This document shows positions 26,243 to 35,682 of a DNA stretch of 64,000 nt, one piece after another; within the stretch, counting starts at the first letter, position 1; each line of letters starts with the position of its first letter. The stretch lies in the NCBI GenBank assembly GCA_934636715.1, contig CAKUBE010000010.1, forward strand, positions 4,146-68,145. Direction: 5' to 3'. Origin of the DNA: an uncultured Arachnia sp. (GTDB lineage Bacteria > Actinomycetota > Actinomycetes > Propionibacteriales > Propionibacteriaceae). The notes beneath the pieces were generated by a model. That model did not search any database. It was not told where the DNA came from and saw only the letters and a list, made by a program, of their open reading frames with translations. The position numbers and the translations under genes were made by a program.

Positions 26243-28729
26243 CTAGTCGAAAAGTGTGTCGCCGCCCGCGTCGGCCTCGGCCGCGGGGGCGGGAACGACG
26301 GCGCCCGCGCGGCCGGCCACCATGGCCACCGGTTGGGACAGGGCGGTTCCCGAGCCGTCCCGGCGCCCGTCCGGCGGGGGCAGGTCGACGGGCGACCCGC
26401 TCGCCGCCGCCGCGACCATGGGCCGCGGGCCGATGGCGGCCAGGAGCAGGGTGTCCTCGCCCTTCAGGAACCGGTGCGCGCGCATGCCGCCGGTGGCGCG
26501 GCCCTTCGCCGGGTACTCGTCCACGGGCGTGACCTTCGCTGCGCCCGCTTCTGTCCCGGGCAGAGACGAGGAGGCTCCCGCGATGGTGACCACGTCGTCG
26601 GTGGCGGGCCGCACGGCGCCGAAGAAGATCACCGACGCCTTGGCCGCCAGCTTGATGCCTGCCATGCCCCCGCCTGCGCGTCCCTGGGGCCGCACCGCCG
26701 CAGCCGGGAAGTGCAACAGCTGCGCGTCCGTCGTGACGAACGCGAGGTCGACCGCGTCGTCGGTCAGCTCGACGGCGCCGACGACCTCGTCGCCATCGTC
26801 CAGGCGGATGACGTCCCACGCGTCCTTGGCGAGGACCTCGGGGTTGACCCGCTTGACGACGCCGCGCCGGGTGCCGAGCGCCAGCCCCGACGAGTCCGGC
26901 GAGAGCGTGGTCAGGCCGAGCGGGCGCTCGCCGGGCTCCAGCGGCCACAGCTCGTGCGCGAGGCTGCCGCCCTGCAGGCTGGGCGCCGAGGCCGTCAGCG
27001 GAACGGTGTGCAACTCGATCGCGGGGCAGCGCAGCAGCCGACCCCGGTTGGTCAGGACCCCGAACTCGCCCTGTGCGGTCGTCTTCACCTTCGCGACGAC
27101 GACGTCGTGGGCGGAACGTCCCTCCTGCGGGAGCTCGCCGAGCGTATCGGTGCGGGCCACCAGGCCGGAGCCGCTGAGCAGCACCCAGCACGGCGCGTCC
27201 GGCACCTCGAGTGGCGCCCGCTGCGCCACCGGCGCGCCCGCCGAGGCCAGCAGCACGGTGCGGCGCGGCGTCCCGAACTCCTTCGCCACCTGCGCGAGTT
27301 CCTCGCCGACGACCCGGCGCAGCACTCCGTCGTCGTCGACGATCTCGCGCAGCCCCGCGATGGTGGCGCCCAGCTCATCGGCCTCCTTCTCCAACTCGAT
27401 GGTGGAGAACTTGGTGAGCCGGCGCAGCTGCATGTCGAGGATGTAGGTGGCCTGCGGCTCCGTGAGGTCGAAGGCGCCGATCAGGCGCTCGCGGGCCTCG
27501 GCGGCGTCGGCGGAGCTGCGGATGATGGCGATGACGTCGTCGATGTCGGCGATCGCGATGATGAGTCCGCGCACCAGGTGCAGGCGCTCCTCGGCCTTGC
27601 GCAACTTGTGCCGGCTGCGGCGCAGGGTCACCTCGAGCCGGTGCCCAAGGTAGACCTCCAGCATCTCCTTCAGCGAGAGTGTGCGCGGCTGGCCGTCGAC
27701 CAGCGCGACGGCGTTGATGGCGAAGGTGTCCTCGAGCTTCGTCACCTTGTACAGCTGTTCGAGCAGCGCGTCGGGGTTGATGCCGTTCTTGACCTCGATG
27801 ATCAGCCGCATGCCGTGGGTCAGGTCGGTCAGGTCCTTGACGTCGGCGATGCCGGTCAGCCTCTTGTCGTCGACGCCCTTCTTGATCTGCTCGATGATCT
27901 TCTCAGGCCCCACCATGTACGGCAGCTCGGTGACGACGATGCCCATGCGCCGCGGCGATACCTTCTCGATGCGCGTCGTCGCGCGGATCCGGAACGTGCC
28001 GCGGCCCGCGGTGTAGGCGTCGCGGACGCCGTCGAGGCCGACGATCTTGCCGCCGGTGGGGAAGTCCGGGCCGGGGATGTGGCGCATGAGGTCGTCGAGG
28101 CCGATGCGGGGATTGCGCAGCAGTTGCTGCAGGGCGGCGATGACCTCGACCAGGTTGTGCGGCGCGATGTTGGTGGCCATGCCGACGGCGATGCCGGTGG
28201 CCCCGTTGACCAGCAGGTTCGGGAACGCGGCGGGGAGGACGACGGGTTCGGCCTCCTTGCCGTCGTAGTTGGGCTTGAAGTCGACGGTGTCCTCGTCGAG
28301 CCCGCGCGTCATCGCCACCGCGGAGTGGTCCATGCGGCACTCGGTGTAGCGCATGGCGGCGGGGCCGGCGTCGAGCGAGCCGAAGTTGCCGTGGCCGTCG
28401 ATGAGCGGCAGCCGCATGGCCCACGGCTGGCCCATGCGCACGAGCGCGTCGTAGATGGCGACGTCGCCGTGCGGATGCAGCACGCCCATCACCTGCCCGA
28501 CGACGCGGGCGCACTTCACGTGACCCTTGTCCGGCCGGATGCCCATCTCGTCCATCGAGAAGAGGATGCGGCGCTGCACGGGCTTCAGCCCGTCGCGGGC
28601 GTCGGGCAGCGCGCGGGAGTAGATGACCGAGTACGCGTACTCGAGGAAGCTGGTCTCCATCTCCTGCGTCACGTCGATGTCGACGATGTGCTCCTCGAGT
28701 TCGTCGTCGATCGCCGGCTGCTTCGCCAC
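26243..28729 (-). CDS. parC: DNA topoisomerase IV subunit A
   Basis: An 828-residue type IIA topoisomerase A subunit that cuts and rejoins DNA. The breakage-reunion domain has [18 protein letters not shown], the loop [17 protein letters not shown] and the catalytic Tyr Y128 in [10 protein letters not shown] coiled-coil tower and the KATRIL-like region ([11 protein letters not shown]) follow, then a beta-pinwheel C-terminal domain without the GyrA-box (no QRRGG(K/R)G), which supports ParC over GyrA. Residue V90 takes the place of the Ser/Ala that anchors quinolones in this loop, with D94 kept. The start is GTG at 28729. It lies on the opposite strand from parE, separated by the lactate genes. 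Confidence 0.93.
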   Translation of the reverse strand: MAKQPAIDDELEEHIVDIDVTQEMETSFLEYAYSVIYSRALPDARDGLKPVQRRILFSMDEMGIRPDKGHVKCARVVGQVMGVLHPHGDVAIYDALVRMGQPWAMRLPLIDGHGNFGSLDAGPAAMRYTECRMDHSAVAMTRGLDEDTVDFKPNYDGKEAEPVVLPAAFPNLLVNGATGIAVGMATNIAPHNLVEVIAALQQLLRNPRIGLDDLMRHIPGPDFPTGGKIVGLDGVRDAYTAGRGTFRIRATTRIEKVSPRRMGIVVTELPYMVGPEKIIEQIKKGVDDKRLTGIADVKDLTDLTHGMRLIIEVKNGINPDALLEQLYKVTKLEDTFAINAVALVDGQPRTLSLKEMLEVYLGHRLEVTLRRSRHKLRKAEERLHLVRGLIIAIADIDDVIAIIRSSADAAEARERLIGAFDLTEPQATYILDMQLRRLTKFSTIELEKEADELGATIAGLREIVDDDGVLRRVVGEELAQVAKEFGTPRRTVLLASAGAPVAQRAPLEVPDAPCWVLLSGSGLVARTDTLGELPQEGRSAHDVVVAKVKTTAQGEFGVLTNRGRLLRCPAIELHTVPLTASAPSLQGGSLAHELWPLEPGERPLGLTTLSPDSSGLALGTRRGVVKRVNPEVLAKDAWDVIRLDDGDEVVGAVELTDDAVDLAFVTTDAQLLHFPAAAVRPQGRAGGGMAGIKLAAKASVIFFGAVRPATDDVVTIAGASSSLPGTEAGAAKVTPVDEYPAKGRATGGMRAHRFLKGEDTLLLAAIGPRPMVAAAASGSPVDLPPPDGRRDGSGTALSQPVAMVAGRAGAVVPAPAAEADAGGDTLFD

Positions 28730-28795
28730 GTGCCGCCTCCTCGGTCGTCGGAATGGTGGACCGGGCGCAGCTTAGCCCGTGCGCGTTCGCGGCGG

Positions 28796-29824
28796 CTACA
28801 GCACGCGCCGCAGGGCGTCGCCGAGGCCGTCGCCGTCGGGGGCGCGGACCTCCGGGGCCGTCTTCGGCTCCCAGCGGTGGTCCGACGACGGCACCTCCAT
28901 CGGCAGGCCGTGCGCGAGCGTGTGCTCGCCAGGCGTGAGCTGCCGGATGGCGCGGGCGCGCACGTGCCGGGGCTGCAGGGCGGCGAACTCCGCGTACAGG
29001 TCGGGGTCGTGCTGGCCGTCGTCGCCCACTAGCAGCCACCGGATGTTCGGCAGGTCGCGGGCCAGCTCGCGCAGGCAGCGGCGCTTGTGGTCGACGCCGC
29101 TGCGGAACCAGCCGGTGTTCGTGGGGCCCCAGTCGGTCATCAGCATGGCGCCGTCGGGGATGCCATGGCGCGCGATGAACCGCTGCACCATCGGATAGGT
29201 GTTCCAAGCGCCGGTCGAGACGAACACGATCGGCGCACCGGGGTGCTGGGCCAGCAGCTGCTGGTACAGCCGCGCCATCCCCTCGATGGCCTGCCGCGCC
29301 TGCTCGCGCAGCACGAACGAGTTCCACGCCGCCACCAGGGGGCGGGGGAGCGACGTCGAGAGAATGGTGTCGTCGATGTCGCTGACGATGCCGAAGGTGA
29401 CGTCGTCGGCGATCACCTGGACGGGCGCCTCGGCGACGGCACCGCCCGCGCCCTCCAGCCGGACGTCGTGCCAGCCGGGCGCCAGCCCCGGATTGCGGAC
29501 GCGGACGTCGACGTAGCCGCCGCGGTCGGCCTCCACCTCGACCCGGGCGCCTCCGACGACGACCGTGACCCGCGCTCCGACGCGCGCGGCGTTCATGAAG
29601 TTGTGCCAGCCGCGCCTGTCGAGCATCGCGGCCGCGGCCTGGACGAGCGCGTCCGACTGCGGGGGACGCAGGACGACGCGGGCGAGGATGCGCAGCTGCT
29701 CGCTGTTGCCGTAGCCCGTGAATGCGAGGATCGACTCCTGCCAGCCGCGCCTGAGCAGCACGCGGTTGAAGAGCCGGTTGAACCGGTCCTCGATGCGAGC
29801 GGCGATGAAGGGGCGCGATGGCAT
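28796..29824 (-). CDS. App1-type (DUF2183) phosphatase
   Basis: A 342-residue protein of the App1 family, HAD-fold phosphatases related to yeast phosphatidate phosphatase. The catalytic motif is VSDIDDTIL (DxDxT), followed by VFVSTGAWNTYP and LLVGDDGQHDPDLY, which are the usual App1 motifs II and III. An N-terminal beta domain of about 150 residues precedes it. There is no signal peptide or clear membrane segment. Phosphatidate is the substrate of the fungal relative; for this bacterial form the substrate is not shown. It stands alone between parC and the divergent DUF5998 operon. Confidence 0.85.
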   Translation of the reverse strand: MPSRPFIAARIEDRFNRLFNRVLLRRGWQESILAFTGYGNSEQLRILARVVLRPPQSDALVQAAAAMLDRRGWHNFMNAARVGARVTVVVGGARVEVEADRGGYVDVRVRNPGLAPGWHDVRLEGAGGAVAEAPVQVIADDVTFGIVSDIDDTILSTSLPRPLVAAWNSFVLREQARQAIEGMARLYQQLLAQHPGAPIVFVSTGAWNTYPMVQRFIARHGIPDGAMLMTDWGPTNTGWFRSGVDHKRRCLRELARDLPNIRWLLVGDDGQHDPDLYAEFAALQPRHVRARAIRQLTPGEHTLAHGLPMEVPSSDHRWEPKTAPEVRAPDGDGLGDALRRVL

Positions 29825-29880
29825 GCCCCCAAACCTAACGGGGTGTCTGGCGCCGCGCCACGTCGGCGGTACGGCCGTGA

Positions 29881-29892
29881 CATGATGGGCAG
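29881..29892 (+). promoter_or_regulatory. Possible leaderless promoter of the DUF5998 operon
   Basis: CATGAT at 29881-29886 fits the loose -10 pattern NANNNT and lies exactly six bases before the GTG at 29893. There is no Shine-Dalgarno sequence. The match is weaker than at the other leaderless-looking starts in this window. Confidence 0.3.
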
Positions 29893-30459
29893 GTGACCTT
29901 GCCCCCCGAAGCCGCCCTCACCCTTCCTGCCGCGTTGGTTGCGGAGATCTCGGAGTGCGGGTTCTATCCGCGCCTCGTCGCGCAGACGGCGACGATGGGT
30001 CTCGGCGCGCAGAAGGCGCTCGACCACCTGGTGCAGCACGAGGCGACGTTCGCCAACGGCGAGCTCCACCGCCATCTCACGGTCCTGATCCGCACGGAGA
30101 CCCAGCTGCTGATCTGCCACGTCGACGAGGGCGAGAACGGCCGTTCCGAGGCCGTGGCCACCTCGGAGGTCGTGGCCCTCCGGGCCATCACGTCCGTCGC
30201 CGTCACCAGGGCGATGGCGGACCCGGAGCATCTGCTCGGGCTCACCGAGGCGTGGCTGTCCATCGTCTGGGGCGCGGCGCGGCGCATCGACCTGGGGCCT
30301 GCGGCCTGCGAGGACCCGCGCTGCGACGCCGACCACGGCTACACCGGTGTGCTGCAGCCCGACGACATCACCGTGCGGATGAGCCCGCAGGCCGACGGCG
30401 CGAAGAACGCCGTCAAGCTCGTGAGCTTCGGCATGCGGCTTCAGGGCGTGGTCGGCTGA
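29893..30459 (+). CDS. DUF5998 protein
   Basis: A 188-residue protein beginning VTLPPEAALTLPAALVAEISECGFYP. The core ELHRHLTVLIRTETQLLICHVDE and the closing DDITVRMSPQADG match an actinobacterial family called DUF5998 that I know only as uncharacterised. A pair of Cys residues in ACEDPRCDADHGYTG could bind a metal. There is no membrane segment. Its stop overlaps the start of the next gene by one base (TGATG), so it is the first gene of a four-gene operon with a phosphodiesterase, a glycosyltransferase and thymidine kinase. Confidence 0.82.
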   Translation: MTLPPEAALTLPAALVAEISECGFYPRLVAQTATMGLGAQKALDHLVQHEATFANGELHRHLTVLIRTETQLLICHVDEGENGRSEAVATSEVVALRAITSVAVTRAMADPEHLLGLTEAWLSIVWGAARRIDLGPAACEDPRCDADHGYTGVLQPDDITVRMSPQADGAKNAVKLVSFGMRLQGVVG

Positions 30460-31580
30460 TGAGCGCATCGTTCCTCGACCCGCGCTACCCGGACCTCGCC
30501 CTCAGCAACCTCCTGCCCAGCGTCGCCGCCCGCCTGAACGGCACCTTGCCGACGATCCCGCTCCCCACGGCTGAGCGCTACGTCGTGCTGCTGGTCGACG
30601 GCCTCGGCTGGCACCAGCTCGTCGAGCACGTCGACCACGCCGAGACCATGGCGGCGCTGCTGCCGCGGGCCACGCGCCTGACGTGCGGCGCGCCGTCGAC
30701 CACGGCGACCTCGCTCACCTCGCTCGGCTGCGGGCTGCCGCCCGGCGAACACGGGGTCGTCGGCTACAGCTTCCGCGAGCCCACCGTCGAGCGCGTCATC
30801 AACGCGCTGACGTGGGAGGGCGGCCCCGACGATGTCCCGGGCTTCGCGCAGGCCCGCACCGTCTTCGAGCGCCTGGCCGTGCAGGGCCATCAGAGTTCGG
30901 CCGTCACCCTCGCCCGGTTCGCCAACAGCGCCCTGACCCGGCTCGCCTTCGCCGGCACGACGCTCCTGCCCGTCACCGACGAGAGCAGCCTCGACCAGGT
31001 GGGCGGCCTCGTCGACGAGGCGCTCGGTCACAGCCGCGTCGTCTACTGCTACGAGCGGATGCTCGACCACACGGGCCACGGCTTCGGCGTCGGCTCCTGG
31101 CAGTGGATGGACCGCCTGGCCCAGGTCGACGACCTCGTCGCCCACCTCTCCGGCGCCCTGCCCGCCGACACCTGCCTGCTGGTCACCGGCGACCACGGCA
31201 TGATCAACATCCCCGCGTCGTCGCGCCTCACGCTGGAGGACCAGCCGCGGCTCGCCGGCCACTCGGACGTCGGCGGCGAGCCGCGCTTCCGCCACGTCTA
31301 CGGCGACGACCCCCGCGCGCTCGCCGCGGCCTGGCGCACCGTCCTCGGCGAGCGGGCCTCGGTGCTGCGCCGGGAGGAGGCGATCGACGCCGGCTGGTTC
31401 GGCCCGCTCGTGACGGGCCTCAGCGCGGCCCGCATCGGCGACGTCGTCGCCGCCATGACGGAGGACTTCGCGGTGATGACGCGGCGCACCCCGGGCGAGT
31501 TCGGCCTGGTCGGCATGCACGGCTCGCTCACACCCGCGGAGATGGAGGTCCCCCTGCTCATGGTCGGCGGCGACTCATGA
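30459..31580 (+). CDS. Alkaline-phosphatase superfamily nucleotide pyrophosphatase/phosphodiesterase
   Basis: A 373-residue metal-dependent phosphodiesterase of the type I phosphodiesterase/nucleotide pyrophosphatase group. Metal and nucleophile sites are visible: LLVDGLGWHQL near residue 45, the nucleophile Thr in GAPSTTATSLTSL near 80, DHTGHGFG near 200, TGDHGM near 245, and GMHGSLTP near the end. There is no signal peptide, so it acts in the cytoplasm. The substrate is unknown. The start ATG shares a base with the DUF5998 stop; the stop overlaps the glycosyltransferase start (ATGA). Confidence 0.88.
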   Translation: MSASFLDPRYPDLALSNLLPSVAARLNGTLPTIPLPTAERYVVLLVDGLGWHQLVEHVDHAETMAALLPRATRLTCGAPSTTATSLTSLGCGLPPGEHGVVGYSFREPTVERVINALTWEGGPDDVPGFAQARTVFERLAVQGHQSSAVTLARFANSALTRLAFAGTTLLPVTDESSLDQVGGLVDEALGHSRVVYCYERMLDHTGHGFGVGSWQWMDRLAQVDDLVAHLSGALPADTCLLVTGDHGMINIPASSRLTLEDQPRLAGHSDVGGEPRFRHVYGDDPRALAAAWRTVLGERASVLRREEAIDAGWFGPLVTGLSAARIGDVVAAMTEDFAVMTRRTPGEFGLVGMHGSLTPAEMEVPLLMVGGDS

Positions 31581-32821
31581 CGGGACTCCGCATCGCGATC
31601 CTGATCGACGACTTCTTCCCCGCATCGGGCGGCATCGGCAGATCCGTCCAGACCCAGCTGGAGGAGATGACCGCGCTCGGTCACGAGGTCACGCTCATCG
31701 CGCCGGACAGGCACCTGGAGAAGCCGCGCCTGGGGCGCATCATCGAGTGCCCCACCATCTACCTCGAGGGCACGCCGGCGCACCTCAGCATCCTGCACTG
31801 CACCGAGCGGCGGGCTCGGCTGATCAGCGACATCGCGCGCTTCGACGTCATCCACTCGCAGACCGACCGCGGCGCGCTGGTCCTCGGCGCCCGCCTCGCG
31901 CGGCGTCAGGGGATCCCGCATCTGCACACCTTCCACGCCAACATCGCGGGCACGCACAAGACCGTGCGCGGCTCGATCTTTGGCACCCTCAGCTACCAGG
32001 TGCTGGTGCTGCCCGCCCTCCGGACCGCCAGCGGGCGAACGGTGGAGCGCCCGCGACTTCCCTCGGCGCACCACGAGACCGGCGGCCTCGCGGCGAGGAC
32101 GGACTGGCGCTCGTTCGCCGAGATGGCCCAGCACGTCGACGCCTACTCCGTGCCGAGTCCCTTCATGCGCGACCTCATCGACGAGGCGGCCGGCCGCCCC
32201 CTGCCCAGCTACGTGGTGCCCACCGGCTACAACCGCGGCATGAAGCGCGCCATCAAGAAGGCGAAGAGGGAGCGGGCCGACCAGCGCGTCCGCTTCCTCG
32301 CCATCGGCCGGCTAGCCAAGGAGAAGCGCCTCGACGTTCTGATCAAGGCGTTCCGGCGGGCGAATCTCCCGGATGCGGAACTGGTCATTGTCGGCGACGG
32401 GGACCAGCGCGATGCGCTGAAGGCCCTGGCCAGGGGGGCGCACAACATCGACTTCCGCTGGCACCTTTCGTCGCTGGAGGCGATCGCCTACGAGCTGGTG
32501 AACGCCGACGCGCTGGCGCTCAGCTCGTACCGTTTCGAGTCCCAGGGTCTCGTGATCACCGAGGCCGTCGCCGCCGGCCTCCCGGTCCTCTACTGCGACG
32601 ACAGGCTCACGGTCGGCCTGTCGGAGGAGAGCGCGCTGCACGTCGAGCCGGACGTCTCGTCGATGGCCCGCGGGTTCCGCGCCTTGATGGATGCGAGACG
32701 CCGAAGTGCGATGTCGGAGGCGTCTGCCAGACTGCTGCCCGACCTCGGCCCCGAGCGCACCGCGGAGCGCTACGTCGAGGCCTACCGTGACCTGATCAAC
32801 CGAGAGGCAACGCGTGGCTGA
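31577..32821 (+). CDS. GT-B fold glycosyltransferase, family 4
   Basis: A 414-residue GT4 glycosyltransferase. The N-terminal Rossmann half has IDDFFPASGGIGRSV, the acceptor side loop, and DVIHSQTDRGAL with HTFHANIAGTHK. The donor half starts near residue 235 (FLAIGRLAKEKRLDVLIKAF) and has the EX7E pair in FESQGLVITEAVAAG. Such enzymes use a nucleotide sugar to modify lipids or polysaccharides; mannosyl transfer to phosphatidylinositol-type lipids is a common actinobacterial case, but nothing here fixes the acceptor. It is coupled on both sides: ATGA with the upstream gene, eight bases of overlap with tdk. Confidence 0.88.
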   Translation: MTGLRIAILIDDFFPASGGIGRSVQTQLEEMTALGHEVTLIAPDRHLEKPRLGRIIECPTIYLEGTPAHLSILHCTERRARLISDIARFDVIHSQTDRGALVLGARLARRQGIPHLHTFHANIAGTHKTVRGSIFGTLSYQVLVLPALRTASGRTVERPRLPSAHHETGGLAARTDWRSFAEMAQHVDAYSVPSPFMRDLIDEAAGRPLPSYVVPTGYNRGMKRAIKKAKRERADQRVRFLAIGRLAKEKRLDVLIKAFRRANLPDAELVIVGDGDQRDALKALARGAHNIDFRWHLSSLEAIAYELVNADALALSSYRFESQGLVITEAVAAGLPVLYCDDRLTVGLSEESALHVEPDVSSMARGFRALMDARRRSAMSEASARLLPDLGPERTAERYVEAYRDLINREATRG

Positions 32822-33473
32822 GCTCGTCTTCCACACCGGCCCCATGGACTGCGGCAAGTCGACGCTCGCTCTGCAGCTCGATTACACCCAGTCGACGCAC
32901 GGCAGGAAGGGCCGGGTGTTCACCTCGCAGGACCGCGCCGGATCCGGCGTCATCACGTCGCGGCTGGGGTTGAGCGCGCAGGCCGTGGAGGTCGACGAGT
33001 CGTTCGACTTCTGGCGCTATGTGATCGGCCAACTCACCGGCGGCCAGCGGGTCGACTACATCGTGTGCGACGAGGCCCAGTTCTACACCCGCGACCAGAT
33101 CGACCAGCTCGCCCGCATCGTCGACGAACTCCAGCTCGACGTCTACGCGTTCGGCATCCTCGCCGACTTCCGCACCACGCTCTTCCCCGGATCCCAGCGC
33201 CTCGTGGAGCTCGCGGACCGCGTCGAGACGTTGCCGATCGGCCCGCTCTGCTGGTGCGGGGCCCGGGGCACCCACAACGCGCGGACCGTCGACGGGATGA
33301 TGGTCACCGAGGGCTCGCAGGTCGTCGTCGGCGACACCGACGGCGGGGGAGAGGTGCGCTACGAGGTGCTGTGCCGCGCGCACCACCGTCGGCGCATGAC
33401 CGCGTTCCGCGCGAAGGCGACGCTCTCGCCGGACCCGCTGCCGTTCGGCCAGGAGGACGCCTTCTCGGGGTAG
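32814..33473 (+). CDS. tdk: Thymidine kinase (type II)
   Basis: A 219-residue type II thymidine kinase that salvages thymidine to dTMP. The P-loop is GPMDCGKST (residues 9-17), the Walker B and catalytic Glu are in CDEAQFYT, and the zinc site uses CWCGARGTHN and CRAHH. The lasso loop that binds the thymine sits between them. The start is GTG at 32814, inside the end of the glycosyltransferase gene. It is the last gene of the DUF5998 operon. Confidence 0.92.
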   Translation: MAELVFHTGPMDCGKSTLALQLDYTQSTHGRKGRVFTSQDRAGSGVITSRLGLSAQAVEVDESFDFWRYVIGQLTGGQRVDYIVCDEAQFYTRDQIDQLARIVDELQLDVYAFGILADFRTTLFPGSQRLVELADRVETLPIGPLCWCGARGTHNARTVDGMMVTEGSQVVVGDTDGGGEVRYEVLCRAHHRRRMTAFRAKATLSPDPLPFGQEDAFSG

Positions 33474-33483
33474 CCTTCCGCTT

Positions 33484-35682
33484 ATGGAAAGGTCACTGAG
33501 GGTAGGCAAGCCGAAGAAGGCCGCTGCCGGGCTGCCCGGGGTCGTGCACGCGATGGACTTCGCGATCCGCGAAGGCGCGCTGCTGCCCCTGCTCAAGGTG
33601 AACCAGACCGACGGCTTCGACTGCCCCGGCTGCGCCTGGCCGGACCCCGAGAAGCGCCACGTCGCCGAGTTCTGCGAGAACGGCGTCAAGGCCGTCGCGG
33701 AGGAGACGACCCACCGTCGCTGCGGCCCGGAGTTCTTCGCCGCGCACCCGATCCCGGACCTGCGCGGGCAGACCGACCACTGGCTCGGCCGCCAGGGCAG
33801 GCTGACGACGCCGATGCACCTGCGCGCGGGATCGGCCGTCTACGAGCCGGTGACCTGGGAGTACGCGCTGGATCTCATCGCCGGGAAGCTCCGCGAGATC
33901 TCCCCGGAGCAGGCCGTGTTCTACACCTCGGGCCGGACGAGCAACGAGGCGGCGTTCCTCTACCAGCTGCTCGCGCGCCGGCTCGGCACCAACAACCTGC
34001 CGGACTGCTCGAACATGTGTCACGAGTCCTCCGGCAGCGCGCTGACCGAGACCATCGGGATCGGCAAGGGGACCGTCACCCTCACCGACGTCGAGACCTC
34101 GGACCTCATCCTGATCAACGGGCAGAACCCGGGGACGAACCACCCGCGCATGCTGAACGCGCTGGAGAAGGCGAAGGCGCACGGCGGGAGGATCGTCGCG
34201 GTCAACCCGTTGCCGGAGGCGGGGCTGATCAGGTTCAAGAACCCGCAGTCGGTGCGCGCGCTGGCCGGCGTGCCGTTGGCCGACGAGTACTGCCAGATCC
34301 GCGTGAACGGCGACCTCGCCTTCTTCCGGGCGCTGAACCGGATCCTCGTCGACCGCGACGCCGTCGACCACGAGTTCATCGCCACCCACTGCGCCGGCTA
34401 CGACGACTACCTGGCCCAGCTCGAGGTCGACCGCGCCGAGACCGAGTTCGCGACCGGCCTGGAGTGGGCCCAGATCGAGCGCGTCGCCGACATGGTGTGC
34501 GCGGCCGAGTCCGCGATCGTGTGCTGGGCCATGGGCCTGACGCAGCACAAGAACTCCGTGCCCACCATCAAGGAGATCGTCAACTTCCTCCTGCTGCGCG
34601 GAAACATCGGCCGCCCCGGGGCCGGCGCCTGCCCGGTCCGCGGCCACTCCAACGTCCAGGGCGACCGCACCGTCGGGATCTACGAGAAGCCCCCGCGCGC
34701 CTTCACCGACAGCCTCTCGCGCGTCTTCGGTTTCGAGGCGCCGACGGAGCCCGGCTACGACGTCGTCGACGCCATCCGGGCCATGCGCGACGGCAAGGTC
34801 CGCCTCTTCATGGGCATGGGCGGCAACTTCGTCCGCGCGACGCCGGACTCGGTGGTCACAGAGGAGGCGCTCGCGAACGTCGACCTCACCGTTCAGGTCT
34901 CCACGAAACTCAACGGCTCCCACGCCTTCACCGGGCGCGAGGCGCTGATCCTTCCGACGCTGGGCCGCACCGACGCCGACCTCCAGGCCACCGGTCCCCA
35001 GGACGTCACCGTCGAGGACTCCATGGGCATGGTGCATGCCTCCCGCGGCCGCGGGGACTTCCCCGGCGTGCTGTCAGAGGTGGCCATCGTGACCGAGCTC
35101 GGCCGACGGGTGTTCGCCGACGACTACTGGGACGAGTTCCGCGCCGACTACAGCCTGATCCGCGACAAGATCGCCGCGACCATCCCGGGCTTCGAGGACT
35201 ACAACGCACGCGTCGCGCACCCGGGAGGGTTCGCCCTGCCGAACGGCCCGCGCGAGCGCCGGTTCACCACGCCGTCGGGCAAGGCGCACTTCACCCGCAA
35301 CCCGCTGACTGTTCTGCGCACGCCGCCGGGCCACCTGATCCTGCAGACCGTCCGCAGCCACGACCAGTACAACACCACCATCTACGGCCTCGACGACCGT
35401 TACCGCGGCATCAAGGGCGGCCGGAAGGTCGTGTTCGTCCATCCCGACGACCTCGCCGCGCTCGGCCTGCCCGACGGCGCGCAGGTGACGCTGGTCTCGG
35501 TGCACGAGTCGGGGGAGCGGCGCGCTCCGGGGTTCCGGATCGTCGCCTACGACACCGCGCGCGGGTGCGCTGCCGCCTACTTCCCGGAGACCAACATCCT
35601 CGTCCCGCTGGACTCGGTGGCCGACACGTCGCAGACCCCCACCTCCAAGTCGATCATCGTGCGCCTGGAACGCGAGGACTGA
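33484..35682 (+). CDS. YdeP-type molybdopterin oxidoreductase (formate dehydrogenase alpha-like)
   Basis: A 732-residue member of the FdhF/YdeP family, bis-MGD molybdenum or tungsten enzymes related to formate dehydrogenase. The N-terminus has FDCPGCAWPDP and EFCENG, the signature cysteines of the YdeP group rather than a classic ferredoxin-like CxxCxxxC cluster. The metal-ligand Cys is probably in SNMCHESSG. Cofactor motifs NGQNPGTNHPRML, LLRGNIGRPGAGACPVRGHSN and SHDQYNTTIYG follow, and a C-terminal MGD-binding domain ends the protein. A TAGCCT box lies seven bases before the ATG. fdhD follows directly. No FdhB, FdhC or quinone-linked subunit is present, so the electron partner is unknown. 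Confidence 0.88.
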   Translation: MERSLRVGKPKKAAAGLPGVVHAMDFAIREGALLPLLKVNQTDGFDCPGCAWPDPEKRHVAEFCENGVKAVAEETTHRRCGPEFFAAHPIPDLRGQTDHWLGRQGRLTTPMHLRAGSAVYEPVTWEYALDLIAGKLREISPEQAVFYTSGRTSNEAAFLYQLLARRLGTNNLPDCSNMCHESSGSALTETIGIGKGTVTLTDVETSDLILINGQNPGTNHPRMLNALEKAKAHGGRIVAVNPLPEAGLIRFKNPQSVRALAGVPLADEYCQIRVNGDLAFFRALNRILVDRDAVDHEFIATHCAGYDDYLAQLEVDRAETEFATGLEWAQIERVADMVCAAESAIVCWAMGLTQHKNSVPTIKEIVNFLLLRGNIGRPGAGACPVRGHSNVQGDRTVGIYEKPPRAFTDSLSRVFGFEAPTEPGYDVVDAIRAMRDGKVRLFMGMGGNFVRATPDSVVTEEALANVDLTVQVSTKLNGSHAFTGREALILPTLGRTDADLQATGPQDVTVEDSMGMVHASRGRGDFPGVLSEVAIVTELGRRVFADDYWDEFRADYSLIRDKIAATIPGFEDYNARVAHPGGFALPNGPRERRFTTPSGKAHFTRNPLTVLRTPPGHLILQTVRSHDQYNTTIYGLDDRYRGIKGGRKVVFVHPDDLAALGLPDGAQVTLVSVHESGERRAPGFRIVAYDTARGCAAAYFPETNILVPLDSVADTSQTPTSKSIIVRLERED

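Noticed and set aside
18094..29824. The lactate region considered as a recently acquired genomic island
   Set aside because: Base composition and codon use look like the rest, no integrase, direct repeats or tRNA target are visible, so transfer is not supported.
33474..33483. Space before the molybdenum enzyme considered for a Moco riboswitch
   Set aside because: Only ten bases separate it from tdk, too short for any riboswitch.
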